Shown piece by piece: positions 35,125 to 46,477 of a stretch of 64,000 nt of DNA (position 1 is the stretch's first letter; the number at the start of each line of letters is the position of its first letter). This stretch comes from Stenopsyche tienmushanensis (lineage: Eukaryota > Arthropoda > Insecta > Trichoptera > Stenopsychidae), in assembly GCA_008973525.1 (NCBI GenBank), contig WACJ01000060.1:186001-250000 (forward strand), read 5' to 3'. The notes under the pieces were generated by a model. That model did not search any database and was not told where the DNA came from. It was given only the letters and a program-made list of their open reading frames with translations. The position numbers and the translations under genes are program-made.

Positions 35125-38090
35125 CTACGTTTTATTTTATTACAATTAAAAACTTATCGCAATATAATGTAAGTGAAGAGCAAACTTTAGTAAATATTGA
35201 ATGTCAACGTATGACCTAAGCAGGTCATTGTTTTCTTGTGATCACTCACTGCTTCATTTTTAAGTAGGCTTTAAAGAATCATGACTATTTTGCTTATAAA
35301 TAAGCCGATGGGCTGAATAAAATTGTGTTTATTTAAAGAGGCTCAATAATAGCCTCATGAACTATGATTTAAGTGTCAACAGTTGAACTATAATGCTTAT
35401 TTTTGTATACTGATAAATGTATGTCTCAAAAATAAATGCATTTTTTTTAAATATTTTTAAATTTTATTCTTTTATATGAATTTAAAAGTAAAAAATAGTT
35501 CATATGAAATGTTTATATATAGATTACATTTCATGGATTCATCAATTTCTCGACAAAGATCAGAATGTCTTCCATTTCCATATAATATGATATTATTTGC
35601 TATTCCAGTATCTACATTTTATTCAACAAAAAATATTGATTCGTATATAAATAAGCTGAATAAACATTTTTATCCAAAGTATAATAAAAAATATATAAAC
35701 CCACGTTGGAGAAAAACGAAAAATATCCAAACAATAAAACAAAATGAGCCCGACTTGAGAAGAAACAGTGGAGAAGTCAACAGACGAAATAAGGTGGGTT
35801 GGTTTCGTAAAGATGGGAAGCCTTGACCTTTACAGAAAGAACAGGAATAAATTTGATAATATTTACAATGATTTGATAATGTTTGAGAATAAATTTAATG
35901 GCTGGATGATTTATGATGGGGCTCAAACATAATATTAAGCATGAATTTTAATATTTCCAAATAGTCATACGCAATGCTCTGTTCGATCAACATGCACAAG
36001 GGATATATAATGCAACAAAATGTATATTATGTACACTTAGCCATGGCAAACGAAAGTTAAAAGGGCAAGTTTGATTGAAATTCAAACCTATACCTCACTT
36101 TCAGTAATCAATATAATGGATGGGGGGTGTTTTACGAATATTGCACGCATTGACTCTCGTGACATAGGGTGCAATTGAATATCCAGCACGCAGAGCCACA
36201 TCGCATGTTCCGATGCACCTAACGCAATGACAAATCATGGAAGAAAATGGAATTGAAGTGCACGAGAGGGTGTCGACATTCCATAAATACGATGTATTTG
36301 TGTTTGAGGGGATGAAATTGAGGGATGCATTCGAGACGGCACCGAGCTTCGGCTCAATCCGATGTTATGATATTACTCGCGGTTGAGTGACTCGCCGATA
36401 TTGGATTTGTATGCAAAAAAATCGAATATATTATTTAAATCGCTGATCATACATTTTCGGGAAGACTTGATATGTGGGAAGAATGAAAATTTATTTTATT
36501 TCATAGATGAAGTCGAATTTTGTCAGCAGCCAGTACAAACAGGATTAGGAGGGTTGCATCGTGTGGCTGAAGATATTTTTTACAATATTAGGATTTTGAT
36601 CGAAATGTTTGAAATTTCAGGGGATAAATATTAACAGCAACAATTTTATAAAAAGAATATATAAAGATTTTAGCTCACTAGCATCTCTATTCAGGCATTT
36701 AAGACTGTTTTTATATTATTAAATACAATAAAATCCCTTTAAAATGTAGTATAAATACGATTAATTCGGATATAAATCGTGTTTAATGTAAGTAAAGCAC
36801 AAAGAATAATGAAAAAATATTATGATTTTAGAAATATTATCGTTGGTTTTGTAACAACCGGTAAGCAAATAATAAATAAATAGTATTGTTTTATCAAGAC
36901 GGAACCTCCGCCTTGTAACCTCCAGGATTACGGATGAATTGAAAAAGTTGAAAAAAGATAAGACTCGTTCCTTAAGAATGGCGCTAATCGGTCGTGCAAG
37001 AATTACGGAGAAAACTTGCCCCCGTTCATTATTATAAAGGCAGCCGACAACAAACCACCCTCGAGGGGGCGAATTTTAAAATGTGTGCGTTTCTTAAGCA
37101 GATAAACCCTTTTTTCTACCCTACAAATTGCTGCCACCGAAAGATTACTTCCCCCTCGCTGAACGCGCTCTAATGGCACTCCGGGTTAATAATTAGATCA
37201 CCACTTATTTTATTTTTTTACCCCGACATCTCCATTATTATATATGAATATAATTTGCGGTCCTCTATATCTGTGGGCGTATTTCGGGATGAGCAGACAT
37301 CTCTAACACCATACCCCCGGGCCTGCGGTAATAAGTTTTTGTATTACGGCAAGTCAGTGTTTTGCGCATTTCACATTCCCACTGGCCGGATGGAGAACGT
37401 GATTCTCTACTCGTTATTTGAATTCTGGCACACGGCCGTGGTTTCGCCAAAATAACTCCTCGGAGAGAAATAATAGTTTCAGACTTCCACACAAGTCTGG
37501 GCCTCCCTCTGTGGGTCCATGGCGGGCCAGCATTCCTGCGTCTTAAATATTAACGAAAAGGGGATTTCCAAAGAAGGGTTCCCATGTAAGGAATGTAAAG
37601 GCGGGGTGCTGGATATAAATTAAATTTATCTCATTTAATTGCCACACTGCGTGAGAGAACTAAGATTTATAATCAGCTTTTTTTCCTTCTCAAACATTTA
37701 TACTCCTTATGTATACAGAATGGCTTTTCGTCTTTCTTAGAGCCTACCGTTATCTCGGTTAGCATTTATTATGGCGAAATTGTTTTTTGTAGCGGAAAAA
37801 TGTTCTCTTTACACACTCATCCATTAAATTCCCTAAGCTCACCGAAAACAGAATAAACATGCAAAAGTCATCACAATTAAATCAATTGCCCAAACTCATT
37901 AATTACACCCAATGGCTTCATTAGAAATTAAATTCGCATAGCTAAAATAATTCCCACCAACTATAGAGTGATGATGGCTTACGTTTATTCTGCTACATAT
38001 TAAAAAATCAATTTAAAATTGCTTTTCGAATGTCATCGAAAAGCGTAGATGAATCAATACCAACCCTATTACCATTTAATTAATGTCGTT
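35125..38090. other. noncoding stretch
   Basis: No gene supported. A 116-codon frame at 35476-35826 is AT-driven (many I, K, N, Y) with no motif. GC-richer DNA at 36940-37560 includes opposing short frames without domains. At 36345-36356 a single gagcttcggctc repeats the hairpin core of the 34.4-kb insertion. Confidence 0.5.
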
Positions 38091-38265
38091 TATATTGAAT
38101 GACGGGATTGGCCGGTTGGCAACCGTTGTTATTGGTCGTGATTTTGTGTGCTCCGCTCATCTGCTCTGTTTTTGAGTAAATAGTGATTTTCGCGTCAATA
38201 TCTATATCGGACTGTGTCGGCGACCGTTTTTTGTGCCACCCTGTGAAAGCGCGGCGCCTGAAACC

Positions 38266-38576
38266 GATTATTAATAGCCTTTTCGGCAATGTTATCGATG
38301 TACATTTGCATCTTACCAAGTTGGCTTTTGTTTTTAATTATTTGAATTTTTGAAAAATCGAATTCCACGAGTTGTACACGGTAAATATACTATTAGGGCT
38401 TGTGCGAGTACTCCTCGCAGTCGGTTGTATTGTCAGTGTCCCAAAAGTGTGTAATCGCAGTAAAAAAAAAAAGGATAATTAATAGCCTTTTCGGCAACAT
38501 TATCGATGTATATTTGTATCGTACCAAGTTGGCTTTTGTTTTTATTTATTTGAATTTTGAAAAAAAATGGAAAATC
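38266..38576 (+). repeat. ~100-bp direct duplication
   Basis: 38266-38360 and 38474-38576 share attaatagccttttcggcaa, ttatcgatgta, taccaagttggcttttgttt and a tttgaatttt end, close to 90% identical by eye. Between them, at 38393, tattagggcttgtgcgagta resembles a hAT-type end. The arrangement could be a local tandem duplication or an element whose ends repeat. Confidence 0.75.
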
Positions 38577-38825
38577 GTATAATTTTAATTTATTAATTTA
38601 CTTTTATATTATTATAATTGATTCGCTCTGACGAAACGCCGACTACACTTATATGTAAAATTCGCGAGTGACACCGAAAAACATTGTTTTTGTGCATATT
38701 ACATCTGCACAAAAAATGGAACATCTCCTCCACATTACTTGAGATGAACTGACAATAACGCAAGTAAGACATAAAAATCCAAGCTTTCAAGGTAAGTGAA
38801 TTAACAAATACTCGTACACGTCAGC

Positions 38826-40076
38826 TTTCTATTGTCACATAAACGTGGGAACACTGGGACCAGAAGACAAACCTGCACAACTAGACTCGCGGTCCGACCG
38901 CCAAAGTGCTGTTTCGACTGCTCCCATAATACAGTCTTGACTGTGGAGCCATTTGATTTTGTTGATGTGGACCTGACTAGTTGATATTACTTGATACGTT
39001 ACTTTAACCTATTTGTTTGTTCCAGCTCTGTCTATTTTTTTCCAGTTTGCTCCCAGTCTGACCAATTAAATATTGTTTGATTGTGCCCAGTTGACACTAA
39101 ACGCCGAAGTTCGAATACTTTGATGCGACATAATTACCCTTTGCTAATACAATTTGACTAATACTTCTTTGAGGCCTAACGACATCTGACTACTCCTAAC
39201 TACTATGCTTATACGATTTTATGTATTTTAATTATTGGCCACTTTACTTATACGTATTTACAGAGTAAATACTTAAATACTCTTTTAACAGCAAGCTAAT
39301 ACTTAGTTTAACTACTATTCACTGCTACTTTTACAAATCAAGACTTGCTTATCACTCGCTATTCGTTACATAGTCGATCCTAACCAAAAATATGGAGCAT
39401 GATGAACCGTATCGGTTCGGAACCAAGATTTTTTAGGAACAGAACAAGGACAAGAAGAACATCAAAGAGACGGCCTCGAAGAGATGCATGAGGAACTTCA
39501 CTTTGCAACGTAAACAAAATTGTCTTCCGTTGACTTCTATATCGTTTTGTAATCGCCGAACTGAGAGGGGCAACCTGAAATGATGGCGAAACCACTCAGT
39601 TTCGAATTCGCTCGGGTAAGTTGTACGGTGACGGGGAGACACCCTCAGTTGGTGTAGGAGCGAATCCGGGATGCACTCAAGCGTCACGTCTGTCTTCACC
39701 CTACCCCGGCAACGCCCTAGCGAGGAAAGGGGGGACTGGACTCCTTGTACTCCAGAAAGCCCTTTTCAGTAGAGTCAAAAAGGTCGTCTAGAGTAGTTTT
39801 CCACCATCTCCTATGAAAACTACTCAGTCTTTACAAACCTTCCACATTCCTTATCGAGACGATTGCGAAAGCGTTCGTCAATACGTTCACTCAGGATACC
39901 CGTTGGGTGAACGTTCGAAACAAAACTCGGTGGTAATGCTACCTTCAATATCGAGCGAACGAGGAGGTGAATGTATGATACAGACGAAATGGATGTAACC
40001 CCTTCCTGTGAATGGATATTGAAGAGGCCCATAGTTCTGCAGTGGACTGTTAGTGGCTGCACTATGATGATGATAT
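38826..40076 (+). mobile_element. long relative of the 20.6-kb retroposon
   Basis: The first 240 bp (attgtcacataaacgtggga ... gaccaattaaatattgtttg) match 20578-20800. The last 70 bp (gtgaatggatattgaagagg ... actatgatgatgatat) match 20832-20899. About 920 bp in between are present only here and are GC-richer. They contain opposing frames of 61-94 codons without recognised domains. No reverse-transcriptase motif is visible, so this is a non-autonomous or 5'-truncated element with an RTE-type ATGATGAT tail. A clean target duplication was not found. Confidence 0.6.
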
Positions 40077-41418
40077 TGAATGACAGTGCACGGGGATGTT
40101 TCATAAATTACAACATAAAGTGTTTTATCGAACTACCACAAAGCTGCTCAAATTAAATATTGAATTAATCAATTTAGTCTATGATCAAGTTTTATTATTG
40201 AATGAAAATAAATGATACCATTAAATGAGATAACATCCATGGATCAATTAGTATTTTAGCTTTGCCGTTGTGAAAAAATAAATAATTACAAGCCATGGTT
40301 ACCACGATTCGATTTTCAATCAAAAACTTTTATCACGCGCTTATTCAGTTTTGGATTATTATATAATAAAGCCATACACTCATTCATATTTTTCTTGTTT
40401 TGATGTCTTTAAAATAGATTTTACGTTTTATGATCTATATCAAAATTGCCACTGTTAACTTATGCAAAAAGAAGGAATGTGAATCTTAATAGATGATTGA
40501 AAATCATTCGAACCTAAAACCCTAAACCGTTTCCCAGAAGGAAATATAAATATTAGGAACGGAGTTATTATTATATCTAAGGAAAAATATCTTTCTAATT
40601 CAGGTTTTAAGACAGGGGGTCATAAAATATAGTTACATCTACTTATGTCGGTGCGCGAACGATAGCATTCTTCACCACGGAAGTCTTAAGTTCTGACCAA
40701 ATGATTTGCATCAAAAAAATTAAACATATTTTTATATTTTATAATATTATGTATAGTTTGACCTATAATTACTAAGAAATATTGTAAAATAAAATAACAA
40801 TGAGCGATCGAAGAAAAGTGTTTGTTTTAAACCAAAAAAATTGTAATTTTTTGCTTATTAAATAAAATCATTATAATATTTTTAAATATTTATAAGTCAA
40901 ATAATGAAGACATTTATTATACACGTGCTTGCTAAATTTCATAAAAAATAATCATCTAGTATAATAATTTCTATTTGAAATGAAGCGCCAAAAAAAATCA
41001 TAATTTGATTTTATGTATGCACAAAAAAACAAATAATTCAGACGAGTAACAAATCTATGAACGAATATCAAAATTTTGCAAAGTGAATTGTCAATTTGAA
41101 TGAAATTTTGTCTTACAAATATTGTCTTTCGTAGTAAAACAAAGTAATAATTTGGATTAGTGAGTGATTATGAAAAAATAAGGATTTACCTAGATCATGA
41201 TTTTTGCCATTATACCCAAGACTAACCACTTTTTCATGTTTTCAAAATGTTATTAAATTAATTTTAGAGATATGATCATATTTTTGCCATTTAATTTTTT
41301 TTTTTTTTTGCATACACTGAACATTCTTGAAGACCCAATGTTATCAAATTAAACATGTCCAAATCAAATATATAAAAGCAATAGTGCACTCCAAATTCTT
41401 TTTGGACGCTAATATATA
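40077..41418. other. AT-rich noncoding stretch
   Basis: No gene, RNA or element recognised. Long A/T tracts, including a run of T at about 41297-41309. Confidence 0.55.
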
Positions 41419-43185
41419 CAGTGAAACCTCGATTTTACGTTTTCCAAGGGACCCTGAAAAAAAAACGGTAATTGCGGGAAACGGTTAATGCGGGAAAGCT
41501 TCAAATAATAATAAAAAACAACTAAAATTTTAAAAAAACATTTATTTATTAGTTACTTGTATATATTGTATATAAAATTTATTTTTTAAAAAACTCCTTT
41601 GTGTTTGTTTGCTTCTTTGTTGTTTGGCACTTTAACTGGAACAAAGACGCCTCAGACTCGCGTACTTTTCTATGAGCGGATTCATCTATTTCCTTGGAAT
41701 AGAAAAATGATTTAATTTTTTCGAAGGCCAATAATGCTTCTGTAAATGTCGGAATAGATTCGGTATTATGTTCTTCGCCATCTTCCTCTTCACTGCTGTC
41801 ATTAGTTGCATCACATAATGAGTCGATTGTCTCAACGCCACAGAAAATTTTGTGATCCCTTTTATTTTGGCTATTTGCAAAGCTTTTTCTTTGACTATGG
41901 ATCCATCAATGGGTATGTTTTCAGCTCGCGCCTGCTGGTACCACGTGTAAAGAATATCTTCAAGCTCTCCAAAAGTAGATTCCTTAGCAGACTTTCTTTT
42001 ATTCGCTGTCTTGCCGCACTTTTCAATTGTTTTGCGAATGTTACTCTTCATAGCAACAATCGTGTTTAGAGTTGATGGTGCTAGTCCCAGACGTTTTGCT
42101 ATGTCAATTCGTTTTTCTCCTGGATTGTTTTCGACATCTTGAATTATTTTCAGCTTCTCAGCTAGAGTTCTAGTTTTCTTCATGAGTGGCGGCATTTTAG
42201 TTTCAATTTGGAAAAAAATTCGATACGAGATGTGAGGCAATATTGAACCCAACTGACTTGTACAAATTCAGCTACGCGACTAAAAAGTTTGTATGTACAG
42301 GAATCATTATTACCATTAATTTTAAACAATTCTACATTTGCATTGTAACGTAGAGATAAAACGGATTGGGAAATTCCCAACCTAATAGACGGGGTTGCGC
42401 TGCAAGCCTGTCAATTTTATTGCGTAGTTGATATGGAACTGCGAGCGCGTTCAATCATCGACACTCGATACTAAGGAATGTTGGACACCGATGTTCGTCA
42501 AATCAGTCAAACAAAAGACGATAGGTTTTCCCTCTTTAAGTGACGATCTCCGAATAATCGACAATAGCGTAGATAAGGTAAACCTATTATCCAAAACTAT
42601 AGGACTAATCACCAGGATTCCCAGCACTTAAGCGACAATAGCACACAACAGACGATTTCGAAATCATTAAAATAATTCTTCAAAAATTATCCTAAATCCT
42701 TAACAAATACTAAAATAATCACTCCATTAGAAACTATTATTAAGAAAAATAAAGATTAAAAACAAAAAATACACAGGTTCGGCGAAATTGATAATACAAT
42801 CATTAAAAACTTCCCACGAAAGTTTTCAATGCTTGCCTGAAAATCGGTTATTATCCCACATTATGGTAATTTGCAAAGGTAATTCCGATTCTAAAATCAA
42901 TCCAAAAAAATGATCCATCCCGAAAACTATAGACCGATCACTCGGCTGTGTCACACTTGCTTGCCGAGATACGGAGAAATATGCAATAAAAACGGTCAAT
43001 CGGGATAATATTTGTGACGGGACCAAAATATTTAAACGGTTTATCGAGGAAATCGGTAAATCGGGGAACGGTCAATGCGGGATTATTTAACGTTGTTCTT
43101 ATGGGAGTTTGACGGGACTATAAAAAATGAACGGTCCATCCGGGAAAAACGTATTATGCGGGAACGGTTTATCGAGGTTCCACTG
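41419..43185 (-). mobile_element. pogo/Tigger-type element, internally deleted
   Basis: TA (41417-41418) then cagtgaaacctcgattttac; the far end, read inverted, is cagtggaacctcgataaacc with TA at 43186-43187. CAGTGRAACCTCGAT ends and TA targets are typical of the pogo/Tigger group. Subterminal zones at both ends carry several variants of a gcgggaacggtttatcg motif (for example 41470-41500 and 43020-43180), possible transposase binding sites. It encodes the DNA-binding half and the acidic tail of the transposase but no DDE core. Confidence 0.85.
41579..42195 (-). pseudogene. pogo-type transposase lacking the catalytic core
   Basis: I start it at the ATG at 42193-42195 (MPPLMKKTRTLAEKLKIIQD) rather than the upstream ATG at 42252, whose extra 19 residues look untranslated. 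Residues 1-60 form a CENP-B-type N-terminal helix-turn-helix (IDIAKRLGLAPSTLNTIVAM). Residues about 75-125 form the second, Tc5-type helix-turn-helix (ILYTWYQQARAENIPIDGSI). After GITKF at about 41830 the frame runs on to a stop at 41686, but a shifted frame reads TNDSSEEEDGEEHNTESIPT and FEKIKSFFYSKEID, stopping at 41579. This is the acidic C-terminal tail of the family. The roughly 250-residue DDE domain that should lie between is gone. The first frame could still yield a DNA-binding-only protein of about 168 residues. Confidence 0.75.
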
Positions 43186-43187
43186 TA

Positions 43188-44470
43188 TTTGTAGTATGAT
43201 GATTTAGCTTGGTAACTCTTAATCTGGTGAACCTGATGAAGCTAAATTAAGATTTACTGAATTGTATAAATTCGATTTGCATTTAAAAGGAGCCTCATTA
43301 ATAGAGCAAGATTGGAATATATCAAAGACAAACATCCTCAGTGTAATAATCTGCCATGAATATAAGAAGGTACGCGCGGAAGCATTCTCCTTACACAGTA
43401 TTAATTCAGGGGTTTGCACGGGAGCATACACGAGCATTGATAACAGATGTGGCTTATTTGTCTTCACAAATATATTGTAATGTGTGTTTATTCACATACA
43501 GAATATTAAATTTATTTCCACACGGCAACTATCTAGAGCAGGCAGGGCAAACAGACAAAAAATAGCAAGGGTGAGAGAGAACGAAGGAGAGAACCGACAA
43601 ATAGTCGGGTACTGAAATGAACATTTGCATATTTAACGCCTCCCGGTTTCCTTTGTCTCCCCCATCTTATGATAGAGCATCGTTGCCCCGCCGGGAGAAC
43701 AAAGTAACTTAACATTGTAAAGGTAACAGAGCGTATGTTGGGGAATGACAGTAAATCTATGACAGGTTGGGGCTGCTTCGGAATCAGTTCCTGGCTGAAG
43801 GCCGCTTCGGGGACCGGCGCCTCGATACGCCAATTCTTAATGAGCTTACTTCGACTTCTTCAACCGTAACAATTCGAGATGTGCTCTCAAACTTTTTGTG
43901 ATCAGTTTTTTTGATCGCAGCTGACTCGAAATGTTCCTTTGTAGCGAGGATGATTGAGCAATTTGTATTTAAGCGTACGTCGACATGCGAGATTCGTCTT
44001 GAGCGATTTTTCGTTCGTTGGAACATCTTTGTGTTGCTTTGCCAGTAATCGGCTTTCCACAATATCCATGAGGTCACCTTTAATGATTCATAAATGAAAA
44101 GAATATTTCAACTGATTATCTTCATTAAACGCTTCGAAGAATTACAAATGTACATATGACGCCCGCTTTGAAGACCAATCAATCAATATCGCGCCATATT
44201 GAGTCTCCTATACAGAATCATTAAATGTATTGAGATGGTAAATTTTGAATCCAAAAACATGACGAAGACTGAGATCTAACTTTCGTTTAAAAAATACACC
44301 ATTCATGCGACACAATTCATACTTTAATACAAATATTGATAATTATACAACTGGACTTAGTGATTACCTCACAAAACCCTCTTAGTGACAACGACAATGA
44401 TAATGACGATGAAGATGAGAGCTCTGTCGCAAAATAGCTTTATAGTTCATATACATTTATTTTAAATATA
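43188..44470. other. unassigned stretch with GC-rich block
   Basis: 43560-43880 is GC-richer (cgttgccccgccgggag, gcttcggggaccggcgcctcg) and is bordered by AT-rich DNA. Open frames up to 97 codons on the minus strand have no recognised domain. Possibly part of a retroelement LTR or SINE; no ends were found. Confidence 0.4.
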
Positions 44471-44474
44471 TTTT

Positions 44475-44645
44475 AAAGGAGCAATTTAATTCACAATTGC
44501 GACAGTGAGCGAAGTCTAAGTCTCCTCACATGTTAGAAAGATCTTAATTGGTATCATCGAGTGAATAGGAAATTAAGTATAATAAAAATAGGTTCAAAGC
44601 AATAAATCTATCAGTGACTTGAGCATTTACTAAAATAAAATCTTA
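44475..44645. repeat. dispersed repeat family 2, copy 2
   Basis: Diverged match to 6240-6425 in the same orientation, including gttagaaagatctt, atcatcgagtgaatag, aaaaataggttcaaag and tactaaaat. Confidence 0.55.
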
Positions 44646-44854
44646 ATAGATAATGTCATTTTTGATTTGATTATTTCCTTTTGTTCGGTTACAGTAAACT
44701 TTTTCCGTGACGTGATTAGATTTTAGTAATTAAATATAAATTATTTTTTGCAACAATGAACATTTTTAGTGATGAAACCGAGTTCAAAACATGAAATCAA
44801 TGTATTATTTTGAAACAATCACTGTTTTTGACATGAAACTTATATGGGTTTAGT

Positions 44855-45165
44855 AGGGAAAATTGGGTTGAACGAGACCAAAAATAAACCTCTATGTACC
44901 AGTTGATTGGAAAAAAGAAGAATTGTTTGTAGTCTCTGTCGCTCACACATCATGTCGCTGTACTTTCTACGCGCATGCGTCGCACCACCTCTATTATGTG
45001 TAAGCCACCAATAGTACTTTTATATATTACACAAACTCAGTTTAATCTTTTCGCTATCAATCTCTATTGCATGGAAAGTTAAATAGAGGGGGGGGGGGAA
45101 ACAAGTACATACAAAGTGTAAGCCTTTAGAGAGCGGAAAAAAGTAAATAGACCTCCAAATAAAAA
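44855..45165 (+). mobile_element. hAT (Charlie-like) fragment, copy 1
   Basis: Matches 51205-51490 along its length: gaacgagac, tctctgtcgc / tctccgtcgc, cgcgcatgcg, ttttatatattacacaaa, cctttagagagcggaaaaa / cctttaaagaatggaagaa, taaaccacc-like end. The second copy continues upstream to a hAT-type end at 50946. Contains a run of 11 G at 45088-45098. The 3' side stops just before the R1-clade LINE. Confidence 0.55.
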
Positions 45166-45239
45166 ACCTTGTATACTATTAATAACCCACATGTGTTAGA
45201 TAACCCTCAATTTATGCTTCTATCTCCAGTCTATTGGAA

Positions 45240-46194
45240 AGAAGTAGAATCTGCAGTTACAGGACTCATTACCTTCGCGGACGATGTCACACTGCTGGTG
45301 ACAGCTTGGCATCCATGGGAAATGGAGGCGACGGGCACCAAAGCCCTCGTCCGAATCAACGCGTGGATGCGGGAAAATCGCCTACAGCTGGCGGCAGAGA
45401 AAACGGAGGCAATGATCTGCAGCAGAAGAAGACCGAGGGTCAAACAGTTTGTTCTCAACGGTCACGTGGTTGAATACAGCAAAACGCTGAGATACCTCGG
45501 GATTCTCATGGACAATAAGCTGACCTTCAGTAGACACATTGAATCAGCTACGCAGAAGGCGCAGAAGGTAACCAATGAGCTTGGACGGTTCATGCCCAAC
45601 ATTGGAGGGCCAAAACCGTCCAGAAGAAGAACCATAAACGAGGTTATACACTCAATCCTTCTCTACGAAGCTCCGATATGGCATGAGTCGCTCAAACATG
45701 AGGCTCTAAGCAAAGAAGAGGGCATTGGACTTCGAAGATCCCAAAAACCACAACAAGCATGACCAGAAACTGAAGGAAGCCTGGCAGCAGGACCCACCGA
45801 AGGGAAGATGAACCCACCGATTTATCCCAGTCCTAAGCCAGTGGAGGACCCGAAAACAGAGTGAAACGATCTACCGCTTGACTCAGGTGGTCACTGGACA
45901 CAGATGTTTCGGAGCAGTACCTGAAGCAGATTGGCAAGGAAGCAGTTGTGCCACCACTGCCAAGCGGAGGTCAATGCCGAGCATACCATCACTGACTGTG
46001 AGGCTTGGACACCCCAGAGAAACACGTCGAAACAAGCAATCGGGCAAGCTGAGCTCAACGTTGACAACATGGTCCACAGCATGATGGTTAGTAAGAAGAA
46101 CTGAGACCTTTGGCGCGATTCCGTTGAAGAAATTCTAAGCACCAAAGAGGGTAGTGAGAAAGAAGCGCAGAACGGCTCTCCAATACTAGAATAG
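45240..46194 (+). pseudogene. R1-clade ORF2, C-terminal half
   Basis: The open frame 45169-45762 reads GLITFADDVTLLVTAWHPWE (catalytic FADD at about 45274-45285), then INAWMRENRLQLAAEKTEAM and LRYLGILMDNKLTFSRHIES, then MPNIGGPKPSRRRTI and ILLYEAPIWHESLK. This is the palm end and thumb of an R1-type reverse transcriptase. The first 24 codons of that frame precede any homology. After a deletion or frame change, TQVVTGHRCFGA leads in another frame to CHHCQAEVNAEHTITDC, a C-x2-C-x7-H-x4-C knuckle at 45949-45999. A TGA at 46102-46104 stands where relatives have Trp; reading continues to a TAG at 46192-46194. It would copy element RNA into target DNA; this copy is dead. Confidence 0.8.
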
Positions 46195-46320
46195 GGCCAA
46201 CTACTTAAGGCCAGACTACCTGTCCCCCTGAAGTAATGTGGAAAACAATACCAAGGGTGAAGGAAGGACAAGAAAGGGGTTTAGTCAGTAAGAATCTGAC
46301 ATTACCCTGGTATCAAACCT
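45240..46320 (+). mobile_element. R1-clade LINE, 5'-truncated
   Basis: Reverse-transcriptase homology begins abruptly just before the FADD motif, and the last coding motif is a CCHC knuckle, the order seen at the 3' end of R1-clade ORF2. The 3' UTR includes ggggtttagtcagtaagaat and fades into A-rich DNA after about 46320. Loss of everything 5' of the FADD box is typical of aborted target-primed reverse transcription. A target duplication was not resolved. Confidence 0.75.
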
Positions 46321-46431
46321 AGGGTGTTTATTATGCAAGATTCCTCTCCTACATGAAAAAAATGCATAGAACCAGACAAGGAAAAAAAATAAAATAAAAA
46401 ATGTTGGACAAATGGAAAAAAGTGATTTATA

Positions 46432-46477
46432 AAATCTGGGCTTAGCTTATTAAGCCCAGATTTGGGGGGGGGGGGGG
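46432..46477. repeat. 13-bp hairpin followed by G14
   Basis: aaatctgggctta and taagcccagattt (46432-46444, 46451-46463) pair perfectly around the 6-nt loop gcttat. A run of 14 G follows at once (46464-46477). Confidence 0.85.

Noticed and set aside
35476..35826. 116-codon frame
   Set aside because: Residue content follows AT-rich composition (I, K, N, Y) with no recognisable domain.
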